A stretch of 5,740 nt of DNA from Deltaproteobacteria bacterium (GCA_031267005.1 JAIRZX010000359.1:1-5740); one strand, 5' to 3'. Shown: positions 1-5,424, counted from the stretch's first letter. Translations and numbers: made by a program. The notes: a model not told the origin generated them from the sequence alone.

Positions 1-60
1 GCCGGGGGGGCCCGAGGGGGGGGGAGGGGCGGGAGCGCGGGGGGGGTTGGGGGGGGCGGC
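1..60 (+). repeat. G-tract cluster, potential G-quadruplex
   Basis: The plus strand carries six runs of three or more G within about 55 bases: 4-10, 16-24, 26-29, 31-33, 39-46 and 49-56. Loops between them are one to five bases, which satisfies the usual G-quadruplex pattern several times over. No reading frame here looks coding. It lies about 300 bp upstream of the first gene. Long homopolymer G runs are also a frequent place for sequencing or assembly error, so exact run lengths should not be trusted. Confidence 0.55.
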
Positions 61-148
61 TCGGTCCGGGCGGGCCCGTACGGCCGGGCGGGGACGGGAG
101 GGCGGCAAGGTAGGGGAGGGGCGGGCGAGGCTTGGCTTATGCCCCAAA

Positions 149-186
149 GCCTGGCGGTTCCGGAAACAGGGACTGGACCGCCGGGC
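149..186 (+). repeat. Inverted repeat with 10-bp stem, possible hairpin
   Basis: GCCTGGCGGT (149-158) pairs with ACCGCCGGGC (177-186), giving ten pairs with a single G.T wobble around an 18-base loop. No T-run follows, so it does not resemble a classical intrinsic terminator. It could be a structured 3' end of a gene outside the window or a protein-binding palindrome. The surrounding 60-260 stretch has no convincing gene: the open frames there have low-complexity Arg/Gly/Pro composition and no ribosome binding site. Confidence 0.35.
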
Positions 187-265
187 ATACCGTGCCTGCC
201 AATGGACTTCCGGGCCTTGCGGGGGAAGGCTCCGGCATTCCGAGGCCCTGCCCCGGGCAAAGCGG

Positions 266-312
266 CCATCGGTTGATTTGCGGGTAGTTCGGGGGTAAAA
301 TCCATCGGTTGA
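266..312 (+). repeat. Two direct copies of an 11-bp box flanking the promoter
   Basis: CCATCGGTTGA occurs at 266-276 and again at 302-312, with starts 36 bp apart. The first copy overlaps the proposed -35 hexamer and the second covers the predicted transcription start. That placement suits a regulator binding both sites, for example a repressor occluding both -35 and start site. The second copy runs into a perfect TTGACA (309-314), but no -10 lies at the right distance, so a second promoter is not supported. Confidence 0.4.
273..301 (+). promoter_or_regulatory. sigma70-type promoter for the first exported-protein gene
   Basis: TTGATT (273-278, four of six consensus matches) is followed after exactly 17 bp by TAAAAT (296-301, five of six matches). 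Transcription would start near 308 and give a leader of about 56 bases before the ATG at 364. The -10 is one of the few A/T-rich hexamers in an otherwise G/C-dominated stretch, which makes a chance match less likely. The second gene, 208 bp further on, may share this transcript. Confidence 0.55.
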
Positions 313-363
313 CACCCAATCCGGGCCCCCGTGCCGAACCCTCCCCTGACAGGCTGAACCATA

Positions 364-954
364 ATGACGACCACAGAAAAGCCCCGGGGCGCGGGACGCG
401 CCCCGGCCCGGCGCCCCATCCTCGTTTTCCTCCTCGCGGCGTTGGCGGCAGCCTCCTGGACCCCGGACGCCGCCGCCCAGGACGAGTACGGCGATCAGGA
501 CCAGCAGGCCGAGGAGCCCCAGGCCGCCGAGCCCCAGGCGCCCGCGGCCGTCCAGCCTCCCCAGGCCTCGGAGCGCGAGATACAGGATCTGAACGCCATC
601 GCCACGCTCTCCGTGGGGCTGGTCATCCAGTCCTTCGGCTACATAGGGGCCTACGGGGACCTTCTCAGCTCAGGGGCCTACGACTCCCAGCAGGTAATAA
701 ACATGCTGGGGGACACCGTGAAGTACCTCGGCAACGCGCACAGGGAGCTGGCCCGCTACCAGGATCCTGGCTTCGCTGTTTCGTCCGGCGACCGCCAGTA
801 CCTGGCGGAGGTGACTACCATCCTGGAGCTCCTGATCGAGGAGGCCGAGAGCCTGAGGGGCTTCGCCAACAGCCGCGCGGAGGGGGATCTGGCCAGGTAC
901 CGCGTGGCGCGGGACAACGCCTGGAAGCGCATAGACCGCCTCATTAAGCCCTGA
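364..954 (+). CDS. Exported protein of unknown function, paralog A
   Basis: Encodes a 196-residue protein that I cannot assign to a named family. Residues 1-18 are basic (several Arg), 19-32 form a hydrophobic core (ILVFLLAALAAASW), and AAA before Q39 is a good signal peptidase I site. There is no lipobox; the protein has no cysteine, so it is probably periplasmic or secreted rather than a lipoprotein. Residues 39-75 are an acidic Gln/Ala/Pro-rich linker. Residues 76-196 are a compact, probably all-helical domain with FGYIG, MLGDT, ILELLIEEAESL and a closing R-x-x-R-x-x-AW segment. The same domain occurs in the next gene, gapless over about 119 residues with about 35% identity by hand count. 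The ATG at 364 follows a weak AGG at 351-353, but the signal peptide and upstream promoter support it. Function is unknown; a role in an envelope process is inference from export only. Confidence 0.85.
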   Translation: MTTTEKPRGAGRAPARRPILVFLLAALAAASWTPDAAAQDEYGDQDQQAEEPQAAEPQAPAAVQPPQASEREIQDLNAIATLSVGLVIQSFGYIGAYGDLLSSGAYDSQQVINMLGDTVKYLGNAHRELARYQDPGFAVSSGDRQYLAEVTTILELLIEEAESLRGFANSRAEGDLARYRVARDNAWKRIDRLIKP

Positions 955-969
955 GGGCAGCCCCCGCCC

Positions 970-1007
970 GGGCTTCCGGGGCGCCGCCCCGGACCCGCGA
1001 GCGCGGG
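970..1007 (+). terminator. Tandem GC hairpins after paralog A
   Basis: TCCGGGGC (975-982) pairs perfectly with GCCCCGGA (986-993) around a three-base loop. Immediately after, CCCGC (994-998) pairs with GCGGG (1003-1007). They start about 20 bases after the stop of paralog A. Only a short TTT follows (1019-1021), so this is not a textbook intrinsic terminator. It may attenuate read-through, stabilise the 3' end of the message, or separate expression of the two paralogs. Confidence 0.35.
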
Positions 1008-1039
1008 CGCCGCGCGCGTTTCCCTGATTGCTCGGGAAG

Positions 1040-1053
1040 GCCGGGCGCCCGGC
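1040..1053. repeat. 14-bp perfect GC palindrome
   Basis: GCCGGGCGCCCGGC is a perfect palindrome in the gap between the two paralogs, about 110 bp upstream of the second start codon. It could be a dimeric regulator site or a hairpin, but in DNA this GC-rich such palindromes also arise by chance. Confidence 0.25.
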
Positions 1054-1072
1054 GTGACGGCTTGGCGAATTT

Positions 1073-1090
1073 TTGCCCGGATTGCCCGGA
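1073..1090 (+). repeat. 9-bp perfect tandem duplication upstream of paralog B
   Basis: TTGCCCGGA is repeated twice head to tail (1073-1081, 1082-1090), starting 90 bp before the ATG of paralog B. The stretch just upstream contains TTGGCG and a T-run, but I find no -10 hexamer at a convincing spacing, so no promoter is called. It may be a regulator half-site pair or replication slippage. Confidence 0.3.
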
Positions 1091-1162
1091 AGGATTACGC
1101 AAAACCGCCCGCCGGCCGCTCCTGGCCGCCCGGCAATTTCCCGACCCCCCCACGGAGAAGAA

Positions 1163-1714
1163 ATGAGCCCTTCCCGGGCCTCCGCGCCCCCCGAGCCTCC
1201 CTCCCGCGCTCGCCGGTTACGCCTGGGCGCCGCCCTGGTCCTGGCCCTCGCGGCCCTGGCCTGGCCCCTCGGGGTCCCTGTTGCGGCCCAGGAAGGCGCC
1301 TCCCCGTCCGCCGAGGACGGTCAGGCCTCCCGCGAGGCCGTCCACCTCGGGGCTCTGGGAGCCTACAGCGCCGGCTTCGTCCTGGAGGCCTACGGCTACA
1401 TAGGTCTCTTGGCCGACGTGCTTCACCACGGGGTCTACGAGCCGGAAATAGTAAAGTCCATGCTGGGGGAGACCAGGGTCTTCCTGCAGAAGGCCCTGGA
1501 CAGGCTGGCGGTCTACCGAAACGGGACGGTATCCGTCCAGGCCGAGGATCTGGCCTTCATAAACGGCATAGCCGAGATCCTTACGCTCCTCATCGAAGAG
1601 GCGGACGGGCTGACCGCGTACTGCGAGGGCTTCGCCAAGGAGGACTTCCAGCGCTTCCGGGACTCCCGCGTGAGGGCCTGGACCCTCATCAAGCAGCACC
1701 TGGGGGTCAAGTAG
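1163..1714 (+). CDS. Exported protein of unknown function, paralog B
   Basis: Encodes a 183-residue protein from the ATG at 1163, chosen over an in-frame ATG at 1073 because GGAGAAG (1154-1160) is well placed and the Met starts directly on a signal peptide. Residues 1-20 are Arg/Pro-rich and basic, 21-38 are hydrophobic, and VAA before Q43 is a probable signal peptidase I site. There is no lipobox. After a short acidic Ser/Ala linker, residues 62-183 match the mature domain of paralog A without gaps: YGYIG, MLGET, ILTLLIEEADGL and R-x-x-R-x-x-AW near the C terminus. One cysteine lies in the C-terminal part. The linker is shorter than in paralog A, so the domain, not the tail, is conserved. 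I do not recognise the family. Export and tandem duplication suggest paired envelope or secreted proteins that may form a hetero-oligomer; that is inference. Confidence 0.85.
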   Translation: MSPSRASAPPEPPSRARRLRLGAALVLALAALAWPLGVPVAAQEGASPSAEDGQASREAVHLGALGAYSAGFVLEAYGYIGLLADVLHHGVYEPEIVKSMLGETRVFLQKALDRLAVYRNGTVSVQAEDLAFINGIAEILTLLIEEADGLTAYCEGFAKEDFQRFRDSRVRAWTLIKQHLGVK

Positions 1715-1735
1715 CCGGGTCCTGCTCCATAACCC

Positions 1736-1754
1736 GGGCCCGTCAGGCGGGCTT
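1736..1754 (+). terminator. Weak hairpin after paralog B
   Basis: GCCCG (1738-1742) pairs with CGGGC (1748-1752) around a five-base loop, with two flanking G.T wobbles. It lies about 22 bases after the stop codon and is followed only by TTCC. It might end or protect the transcript of the paralog pair, but there is no proper U-tract. Confidence 0.25.
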
Positions 1755-1889
1755 CCGGCCGGGAGCGGTATCGGAGATGACGGCGTTAGAGTTTTTCGCA
1801 ATATCGATGATTCTTTTGGCGTTGCCCTTGGGCTTCCGGGTTTGCCGGGCTACGGGGCGGACGGGCGGGACTCCGCCGGAGCGCCCGCC

Positions 1890-2286
1890 CAACGCAAGGA
1901 TCTCTTTCTAAAGTCCATGATAAAGGAGGATCTCGGCTCTTTTTTCCAGTTTTAAGGCTACCCCCCCAGCTTTGCCGCAGGCGCCGCGCAACTCAGCACG
2001 GAACTGATCGAGCTGGGCGAGAAGGCGAGGCGTCCCGACTTCTTGTTCAAGGCGGAGGACGTCGACTATTACGTAGTCGAGTTCCAATCCACCGCGCACT
2101 ACCTCCCCCCCTGGTCTCGGGCTACCTCCCCCATTACCCAGGACCTCCTCCCCTTGCTCAAGGACCACCTCCCGCCCGCCACAGGATCGCCTCGCACTGC
2201 TCCTGGACCGCCTTGCCTTTACTCCCGAATCCCGCTCTCGCAAGCCCGAAGCTCGGCTCCAGCCTGACACTGGACCGCCCTCTTGA
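1890..2286 (+). pseudogene. Decayed Rpn-type PD-(D/E)XK nuclease / putative transposase
   Basis: The frame through 1896 reads QRKDLFLKSMIKEDLGSFFQ, then F and a stop (TAA, 1953-1955), and in the same frame continues through LSTELIELGEKARRPDFLFK and DVDYYVVEFQSTAHYLPP to about 2104. This is the N-terminal pattern I know from Rpn/YhgA-like nucleases: K-D-x-x-F-K start, FFxF segment, STEL, R-x-D-xx-F and the catalytic V-E-F-Q-S (E-x-Q) strand. After a run of seven C (2105-2111) the resemblance moves to another frame (GYLPHY, like the family's L-x-Y-x-x-x-Y stretch). Later a third frame gives DRLALLLDRLAFTPE, ending at a TGA at 2284-2286. No start codon with a ribosome site is visible upstream. 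One stop plus at least two frameshifts indicate a dead gene. The family is associated with mobile DNA and recombination. End points are approximate; homopolymer sequencing errors could account for the shifts, but not for the stop. Confidence 0.6.
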
Positions 2287-2287
2287 G

Positions 2288-2319
2288 CCCGTGAACGGAT
2301 GCCCTATCCCGTGAACGGG
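2288..2319. promoter_or_regulatory. Two operator-like palindromes 20 bp apart
   Basis: CCCGTGAACGG occurs at 2288-2298 and 2308-2318. Each is a near or perfect dyad: the second is CCCGT-GA-ACGGG (2308-2319) and the first differs only in its last base. The 20-bp spacing is two helical turns, so two dimers would bind the same face of the DNA. This is typical of an operator, but no recognisable gene or promoter lies directly downstream. It sits just after the nuclease remnant and may have belonged to a lost element. Confidence 0.4.
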
Positions 2320-2527
2320 TACCTTCGTTTTCGCGAGCGGGGCAAGGCACGGGACGGGCGGGTTGCTTCCCGGGAAGCTGTGAGGCCACGTCCTTGGGCA
2401 GCCCCGGAATCCCGCGTGGCGGACCCCTTGACTTAGGAGAATGAGAGTCGGATGAGGGGTTGGGCAGCTGAATGATTACCCGGAAACCGAGGAAAGCATC
2501 TGGATGGTTAAGTTATTGCCGTTGCTG

Positions 2528-2727
2528 TTAAATATTAGAATAATATCAAAGAAATGACTATACCGTATATGAATAAAATACCCGTCATTTTCTAATATTT
2601 AGATTCAATGGCAATATTGCGATTCTAATTAAATATTTTAATAATATCCAAGATATGGCCGTACTATATAAGGATTAACCGCAACGCTTTTTAAATATTT
2701 AACTAGAATGGCCATAATTTATCCTTT
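2528..2727 (+). repeat. Two diverged tandem copies of a ~100-bp AT-rich unit
   Basis: TTAAATATT at 2528 and 2629 each begin a block in which AATAATATC, AAGA and ATG recur in order (ATG at 2554 and 2655, 101 bp apart). The later part repeats as well: TCTAATATTT at 2591 against TTAAATATTT at 2691, and CAATGGC against GAATGGC with ATG at 2608 and 2708, 100 bp apart. By eye roughly 65-80% of bases agree in the aligned parts. The copies are therefore an old duplication of a unit that already contained two TAATATT-to-ATG modules. Confidence 0.5.
2529..2601. repeat. Nested inverted repeats in first AT-rich unit
   Basis: TAAATATTAGAA (2529-2540) is the exact reverse complement of TTCTAATATTTA (2590-2601). 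Inside these arms AAATGAC (2552-2558) pairs with GTCATTT (2584-2590). The second unit keeps the arrangement with different bases: TTAAATATTT (2629-2638) with AAATATTTAA (2693-2702), and ATGGCC (2655-2660) with GGCCAT (2710-2715). Retention of pairing while the sequence diverges suggests the folded or dyad form matters. Confidence 0.5.
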
Positions 2728-2798
2728 TGCTATGCTGGCAGTTAATACAAAATTGGCCTTGTTTTATTATCATCAGATTCAAACTATGAAGATTCATA

Positions 2799-2829
2799 TT
2801 GACTTAAACCAAAAAAAATTGTGTATATT
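2799..2829 (+). promoter_or_regulatory. Possible promoter at right edge of AT island
   Basis: TTGACT (2799-2804, five of six) is followed after 19 bp by TATATT (2824-2829, five of six), with an eight-base A-run inside the spacer and AT-rich DNA upstream. The spacer is two bases longer than ideal. It would transcribe rightward into a region without a convincing gene. In AT-rich DNA such matches are common by chance. Confidence 0.3.
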
Positions 2830-2859
2830 GCTCATGCAAAAGTAGCATCAAAGTATCAA

Positions 2860-3167
2860 CATGATCATTTCGCCTGACGCCGTCGCCTGAAAACTGATCC
2901 GCCATTTTCCCTCTTCTATTTCCAGAAGCATGGGGACGCCGGACGAGAGGCGAGACGCCCCTGAGAAAGACGCGGCATGGCAGGGCCCCCCTCCGGTCCA
3001 GGAAAAAAAACCGACTTCGCTGAACGCGCATGCTGCTTGCCGCCGACACGCCGGAGGCTCCGTCCGCCCGAGAGGAACCCGCCTCCCGGTAATCTGGAAC
3101 GTCTGCCCCGCCCGCGCCATGACCGCCAAAACGAACCGCTAACCTCCGAGGTCCCACGAAGCGAACT
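2860..3167. other. Intergenic stretch without supported gene
   Basis: Open frames of 64-117 codons exist on both strands here, but they are Pro/Arg/Ala-rich, overlap each other, and lack ribosome binding sites. I see no RNA gene and no strong terminator hairpin. It is the 3' flank of radA, which is transcribed toward it from the other side. Confidence 0.4.
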
Positions 3168-3272
3168 ATGACTATATCGGTAACGACCCCGAAAAACGGC
3201 CTGGAGCCGGCCGAGGAGGAGGCCTTCCGGCGGTTCCGTCCCCTGCGGGCCGGTTCCCCGCCCGGGGCTTAA
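3168..3272 (+). CDS. Doubtful 34-residue ORF convergent with radA
   Basis: ATG at 3168 opens a short frame reading MTISVTTPKNGLEPAEEEAF and ending RPLRAGSPPGA, which looks more protein-like than neighbouring frames. Its TAA (3270-3272) overlaps the minus-strand stop of radA (3269-3271) through a shared TTAA. No clear Shine-Dalgarno is present, only AGCGAACT before the ATG. It could be a genuine small protein, the surviving 5' end of a lost gene, or chance. Unrecognised. Confidence 0.2.
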   Translation: MTISVTTPKNGLEPAEEEAFRRFRPLRAGSPPGA

Positions 3273-4720
3273 GCGGGTTTCGGCTTGGGGGGGGGCGGGC
3301 TCCCTTCGGGGTTCTCGAAGAGCCCGGCTTCGGGGCCGAAGATTTCGGAGACCCGCGACACCCCCACGGCCTTCAGGCCGTGGCGCTTCTCCGCCCCGTC
3401 CAGCTCGGCCGCTGGCCCGCAGACCTTCTTGAAGCCCATGCGGGCGCACTCCGCAAGCCTCTCGGACATTCGGCCGACCCTCCTGACCTCCCCCGCGAGG
3501 CCCACCTCGCCCAAGACGGCCAGATCCGCCTTGAGCGGGGACTCGAACCAGCTGGAGACGACGGCCGCCGCGATGGCGAGATCCGCCGCCGGTTCGGAGA
3601 TCCTGGCGCCCCCGGCCACGTTCACGAAGACGTCCCGGTCGAAGAGCTTGAGCTTCACCTTCTTCTCCAGGACGGCGGTGAGGAGGCTCACGCGGGCGGG
3701 ATCCGCGCCCAGTGTCTGGCGGCGGGGCATGGGCAGGGGGCTCGGGCTCACCAGGGCCTGGATCTCCATCATGAGCGGCCTCCTGCCCTCCAGGACCGGC
3801 GTCACCGCGGAGCCGGCGGCGCCCGCGAGCCTCTCGGCCAGGAAGAGCGCGGAGGGGTTCAGGATCTCGCAAAGGCCCTTCCCGGTCATCTCGAAGACGC
3901 CCACCTCGTTGACCGGCCCGAAGCGGTTCTTGAACGAGCGCAGTATCCGGACGGGGCGGTCCCTCTCCCCCTCGAAGTACAAGACCGTGTCCACCAGGTG
4001 TTCCAGGAGCTTGGGGCCGGCGATGCTGCCGTCCTTGGTTATGTGCCCCACGAGCCAAAGCGGGGCCCCGGTCTCCTTCGCGAACTGGGTCAGGATGGAC
4101 GAGGACTCGCGTATCTGCGCCGGGCTCCCCGCCCCGCTCCCCAGCTCGGGGAGGCGCATGGTCTGGGCGGAGTCCACGATGAGCAGGTCCCAGCGCCCGG
4201 AAGCGCCGGTCGCTCCCGCCGGGCCGGAGCGCCCGGAGGCCGCCTCCATGATCCTGGGGATCTCGGTCTCGGCGAGCACGAATATGCCCTCCAGCTCGAG
4301 CCCCAGCCGTTCGGCGCGGAGCCTCAGCTGGGCCGCCGACTCCTCCCCGGTCACGTAGAGGGGCCTCTTCCCCTGCTCCGCGGCCCCGCGCGCCACCTGG
4401 AGGAGCAGGGTCGACTTGCCCACGCCGGGCTCCCCGGAAAGGAGGATCACCCCTCCCGGCACCTGGCCCCCGCCCAGCACCCGGTCGAGCTCGCTTATGC
4501 CCGACGGCAGCCTCAGGGTCTCCCCGTGGGGCACTTCTTTCAGGGGCACCGCCTTGGTTCCCGACTTGGAGGGGGACCTGGAGGACAGGGACCTGGCGGC
4601 GGGCGCCTCCTCCTCCGCGTCGAAGGAATCCCACGCCTGGCAGCTGGGGCAGCGCCCCAGCGACACGGGGGACTGCCAGCCGCATTCGCGGCAGAGGTAG
4701 CGGATTTTGGGCTTGGCCAT
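3269..4720 (-). CDS. radA: DNA repair protein RadA
   Basis: Encodes a complete 483-residue RadA (Sms), a RecA-like ATPase. In known bacteria it drives branch migration of recombination intermediates during DNA repair and natural transformation. The N terminus has the C4 zinc motif: C10, C13, C24, C27. The ATPase core has Walker A GEPGVGKS (96-103), the segment GEES (125-128), Walker B-type LLIVDS (179-184) and the family signature KNRFG (264-268). The C-terminal Lon-protease-like domain (about 300-460) includes the RadA-conserved SPSPLPMPRRQTLGADPARV stretch and GGARISEPAADLA (370-382). RadA is usually about 450-460 residues; the extra length comes partly from a Gly/Ala/Ser-rich insert at about 162-176 before Walker B and from a Pro/Lys-rich tail (475-483). 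The start at 4720 is fixed by the conserved MAKPKIRYLC opening, although no Shine-Dalgarno is evident upstream. It stands alone, with no operon partner in the window. Confidence 0.97.
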   Translation of the reverse strand: MAKPKIRYLCRECGWQSPVSLGRCPSCQAWDSFDAEEEAPAARSLSSRSPSKSGTKAVPLKEVPHGETLRLPSGISELDRVLGGGQVPGGVILLSGEPGVGKSTLLLQVARGAAEQGKRPLYVTGEESAAQLRLRAERLGLELEGIFVLAETEIPRIMEAASGRSGPAGATGASGRWDLLIVDSAQTMRLPELGSGAGSPAQIRESSSILTQFAKETGAPLWLVGHITKDGSIAGPKLLEHLVDTVLYFEGERDRPVRILRSFKNRFGPVNEVGVFEMTGKGLCEILNPSALFLAERLAGAAGSAVTPVLEGRRPLMMEIQALVSPSPLPMPRRQTLGADPARVSLLTAVLEKKVKLKLFDRDVFVNVAGGARISEPAADLAIAAAVVSSWFESPLKADLAVLGEVGLAGEVRRVGRMSERLAECARMGFKKVCGPAAELDGAEKRHGLKAVGVSRVSEIFGPEAGLFENPEGSPPPPKPKPA

Positions 4721-4852
4721 GCGCGTTCAGCCGGTGGGAGCGGCAGCGGCCGCTTCCGGAACGGGCGCCACGAGGCGCTGGAAGGGCGCCGCGCGGGGTC
4801 GGCGGGGCGCCGGGAAGGAGAAGAAGGCTTGCGGGAAAAGGGTGAGGCGAGG

Positions 4853-4895
4853 AAGGCTTCCGGGGGAAGGCTTCCGGGGGAAGGCGAGCCGGAGG
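4853..4895 (+). repeat. 14-bp tandem repeat upstream of radA
   Basis: AAGGCTTCCGGGGG occurs twice exactly (4853-4866, 4867-4880). A degenerate third copy, AAGGCGAGCCGGAGG, follows, and then AAGGCTGCCGGAGC; a related AAGGCTTGCGGG precedes near 4824. Each exact copy contains the dyad GGAAGGCTTCC. The array lies 130-180 bp upstream of the radA start, in its probable leader or promoter region. It may be slippage-generated, or a cluster of binding sites. Confidence 0.55.
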
Positions 4896-5151
4896 AAGGC
4901 TGCCGGAGCTGGTGAAGGAAGCCGGAAAAAAAGTGCCAGCCGGGAAGCCGAGGGGGGCAGAAATGTGACGGGATTTCGCCCTCAGGCACCCGGAATTCCA
5001 CGGGAAGAGGCCGCGGGGGGGGCGCCAGGAAAGGCCCGGAAGTTGCAAAGGAAACTGCGGGAAAAGACCGCCGGGCGGTTGCGCGGCAAGGAGGCCCGAC
5101 AGCCTCGGAAAGGGGGAGCGGAAGGGTACGGCACCGGATCTGGCGGAACAA

Positions 5152-5188
5152 GGTATTGGTTTATACCAAATATTTTGCCCTCTGGCCA
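5152..5188 (-). promoter_or_regulatory. Leftward promoter-like element with dyad, candidate for radA
   Basis: On the minus strand TGGCCA (5183-5188) lies 17 bp before TATAAA (5160-5165), with TGG directly upstream of the -10, giving an extended -10 (TGGTATAAA). Overlapping it are the inverted repeats GGTAT/ATACC (5152-5156, 5163-5167) and TTGGT/ACCAA (5156-5160, 5165-5169), so a regulator could compete with polymerase. The next leftward gene is radA, which would then have a leader of about 430 bases. That is long, so either the leader is regulatory or radA uses another promoter. Confidence 0.35.
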
Positions 5189-5245
5189 GAAACGCCCCGA
5201 TCCGCCTGCCGTCCCCCCGGCCTGAACGTTCCGCCAAAGGACGGT

Positions 5246-5372
5246 CCCGGCCCTCTCCATGCCTTCGGACGGCCTTGCGGCTCTTCCCCCAGGCCTCGCC
5301 AGGGTCCGGCCCGGCCCTCCGCAGTCCCTGCTCCGGCCTCGGCCTGGTCCGGCCCTGGCGGACCCGGCCCTC
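5246..5372 (+). repeat. Three dispersed copies of a 10-bp GC word
   Basis: CCCGGCCCTC occurs exactly at 5246-5255, 5310-5319 and 5363-5372, each preceded by similar GG/GA bases. GGTCCGGCCC is also duplicated nearby. Spacing is irregular (64 and 53 bp). In DNA of this composition the repetition may simply reflect low complexity. Confidence 0.3.
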
Positions 5373-5424
5373 CCCGGGCCGCCTCCGGCCCGGGGCGTTC
5401 CCTGAGCCGTTCTGTCCATTTCTC

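Larger units (their letters stand above)
2505..2860. other. A+T-rich island, probably acquired or structural DNA
   Basis: Composition drops from very GC-rich to strongly A+T-rich near 2505 and reverts near 2860. No open frame of useful length with a ribosome binding site lies inside. Besides the repeats listed separately, it contains the perfect palindrome GCAATATTGC (2611-2620). One sequence near 2820-2828 is one base off a DnaA box on the reverse strand, but a single weak match does not support an origin. Likely explanations are a remnant of a foreign element, a nucleoid-protein-bound silenced segment, or a UP-element-like regulatory stretch. The flanking 2320-2505 is GC-rich with nothing I can name. 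Confidence 0.6.

Noticed and set aside
309..337. Perfect TTGACA as a second promoter for paralog A
   Set aside because: The 17-bp position holds TGCCGA, and no A/T-rich -10 occurs nearby.
1054..1911. Plus-strand frame overlapping paralog B
   Set aside because: It overlaps paralog B in another frame and has Arg/Pro/Gly-rich composition. Its C-terminal piece from ATG 1777 (44 codons, one short hydrophobic stretch) has GGAG directly abutting the ATG and overlaps the nuclease remnant, so it is not supported as a small membrane protein.
2428..2456. TTGACT plus AGGAGA-ATG resembling a promoter and gene start
   Set aside because: No -10 hexamer lies at a suitable distance, the SD-ATG spacing is one base, and the frames stop after four or seven codons.
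2528..2727. CRISPR-like array
   Set aside because: There are only two diverged 100-bp units, with no short identical repeats with unique spacers and no cas genes.
2820..2828. DnaA-box-like sequence suggesting an origin in the AT island
   Set aside because: There is only one site, with a mismatch, and no cluster of boxes and no dnaA/dnaN or rep gene nearby.
3380..4915. Plus-strand open frame of about 511 codons opposite radA
   Set aside because: Antisense shadow of radA. RadA has all family motifs, and this frame has none.
4540..5151. Minus-strand Pro/Ser-rich frame upstream of and overlapping radA
   Set aside because: It would start at a TTG, overlaps the conserved 5' end of radA in a different frame, and has no domain or ribosome site.
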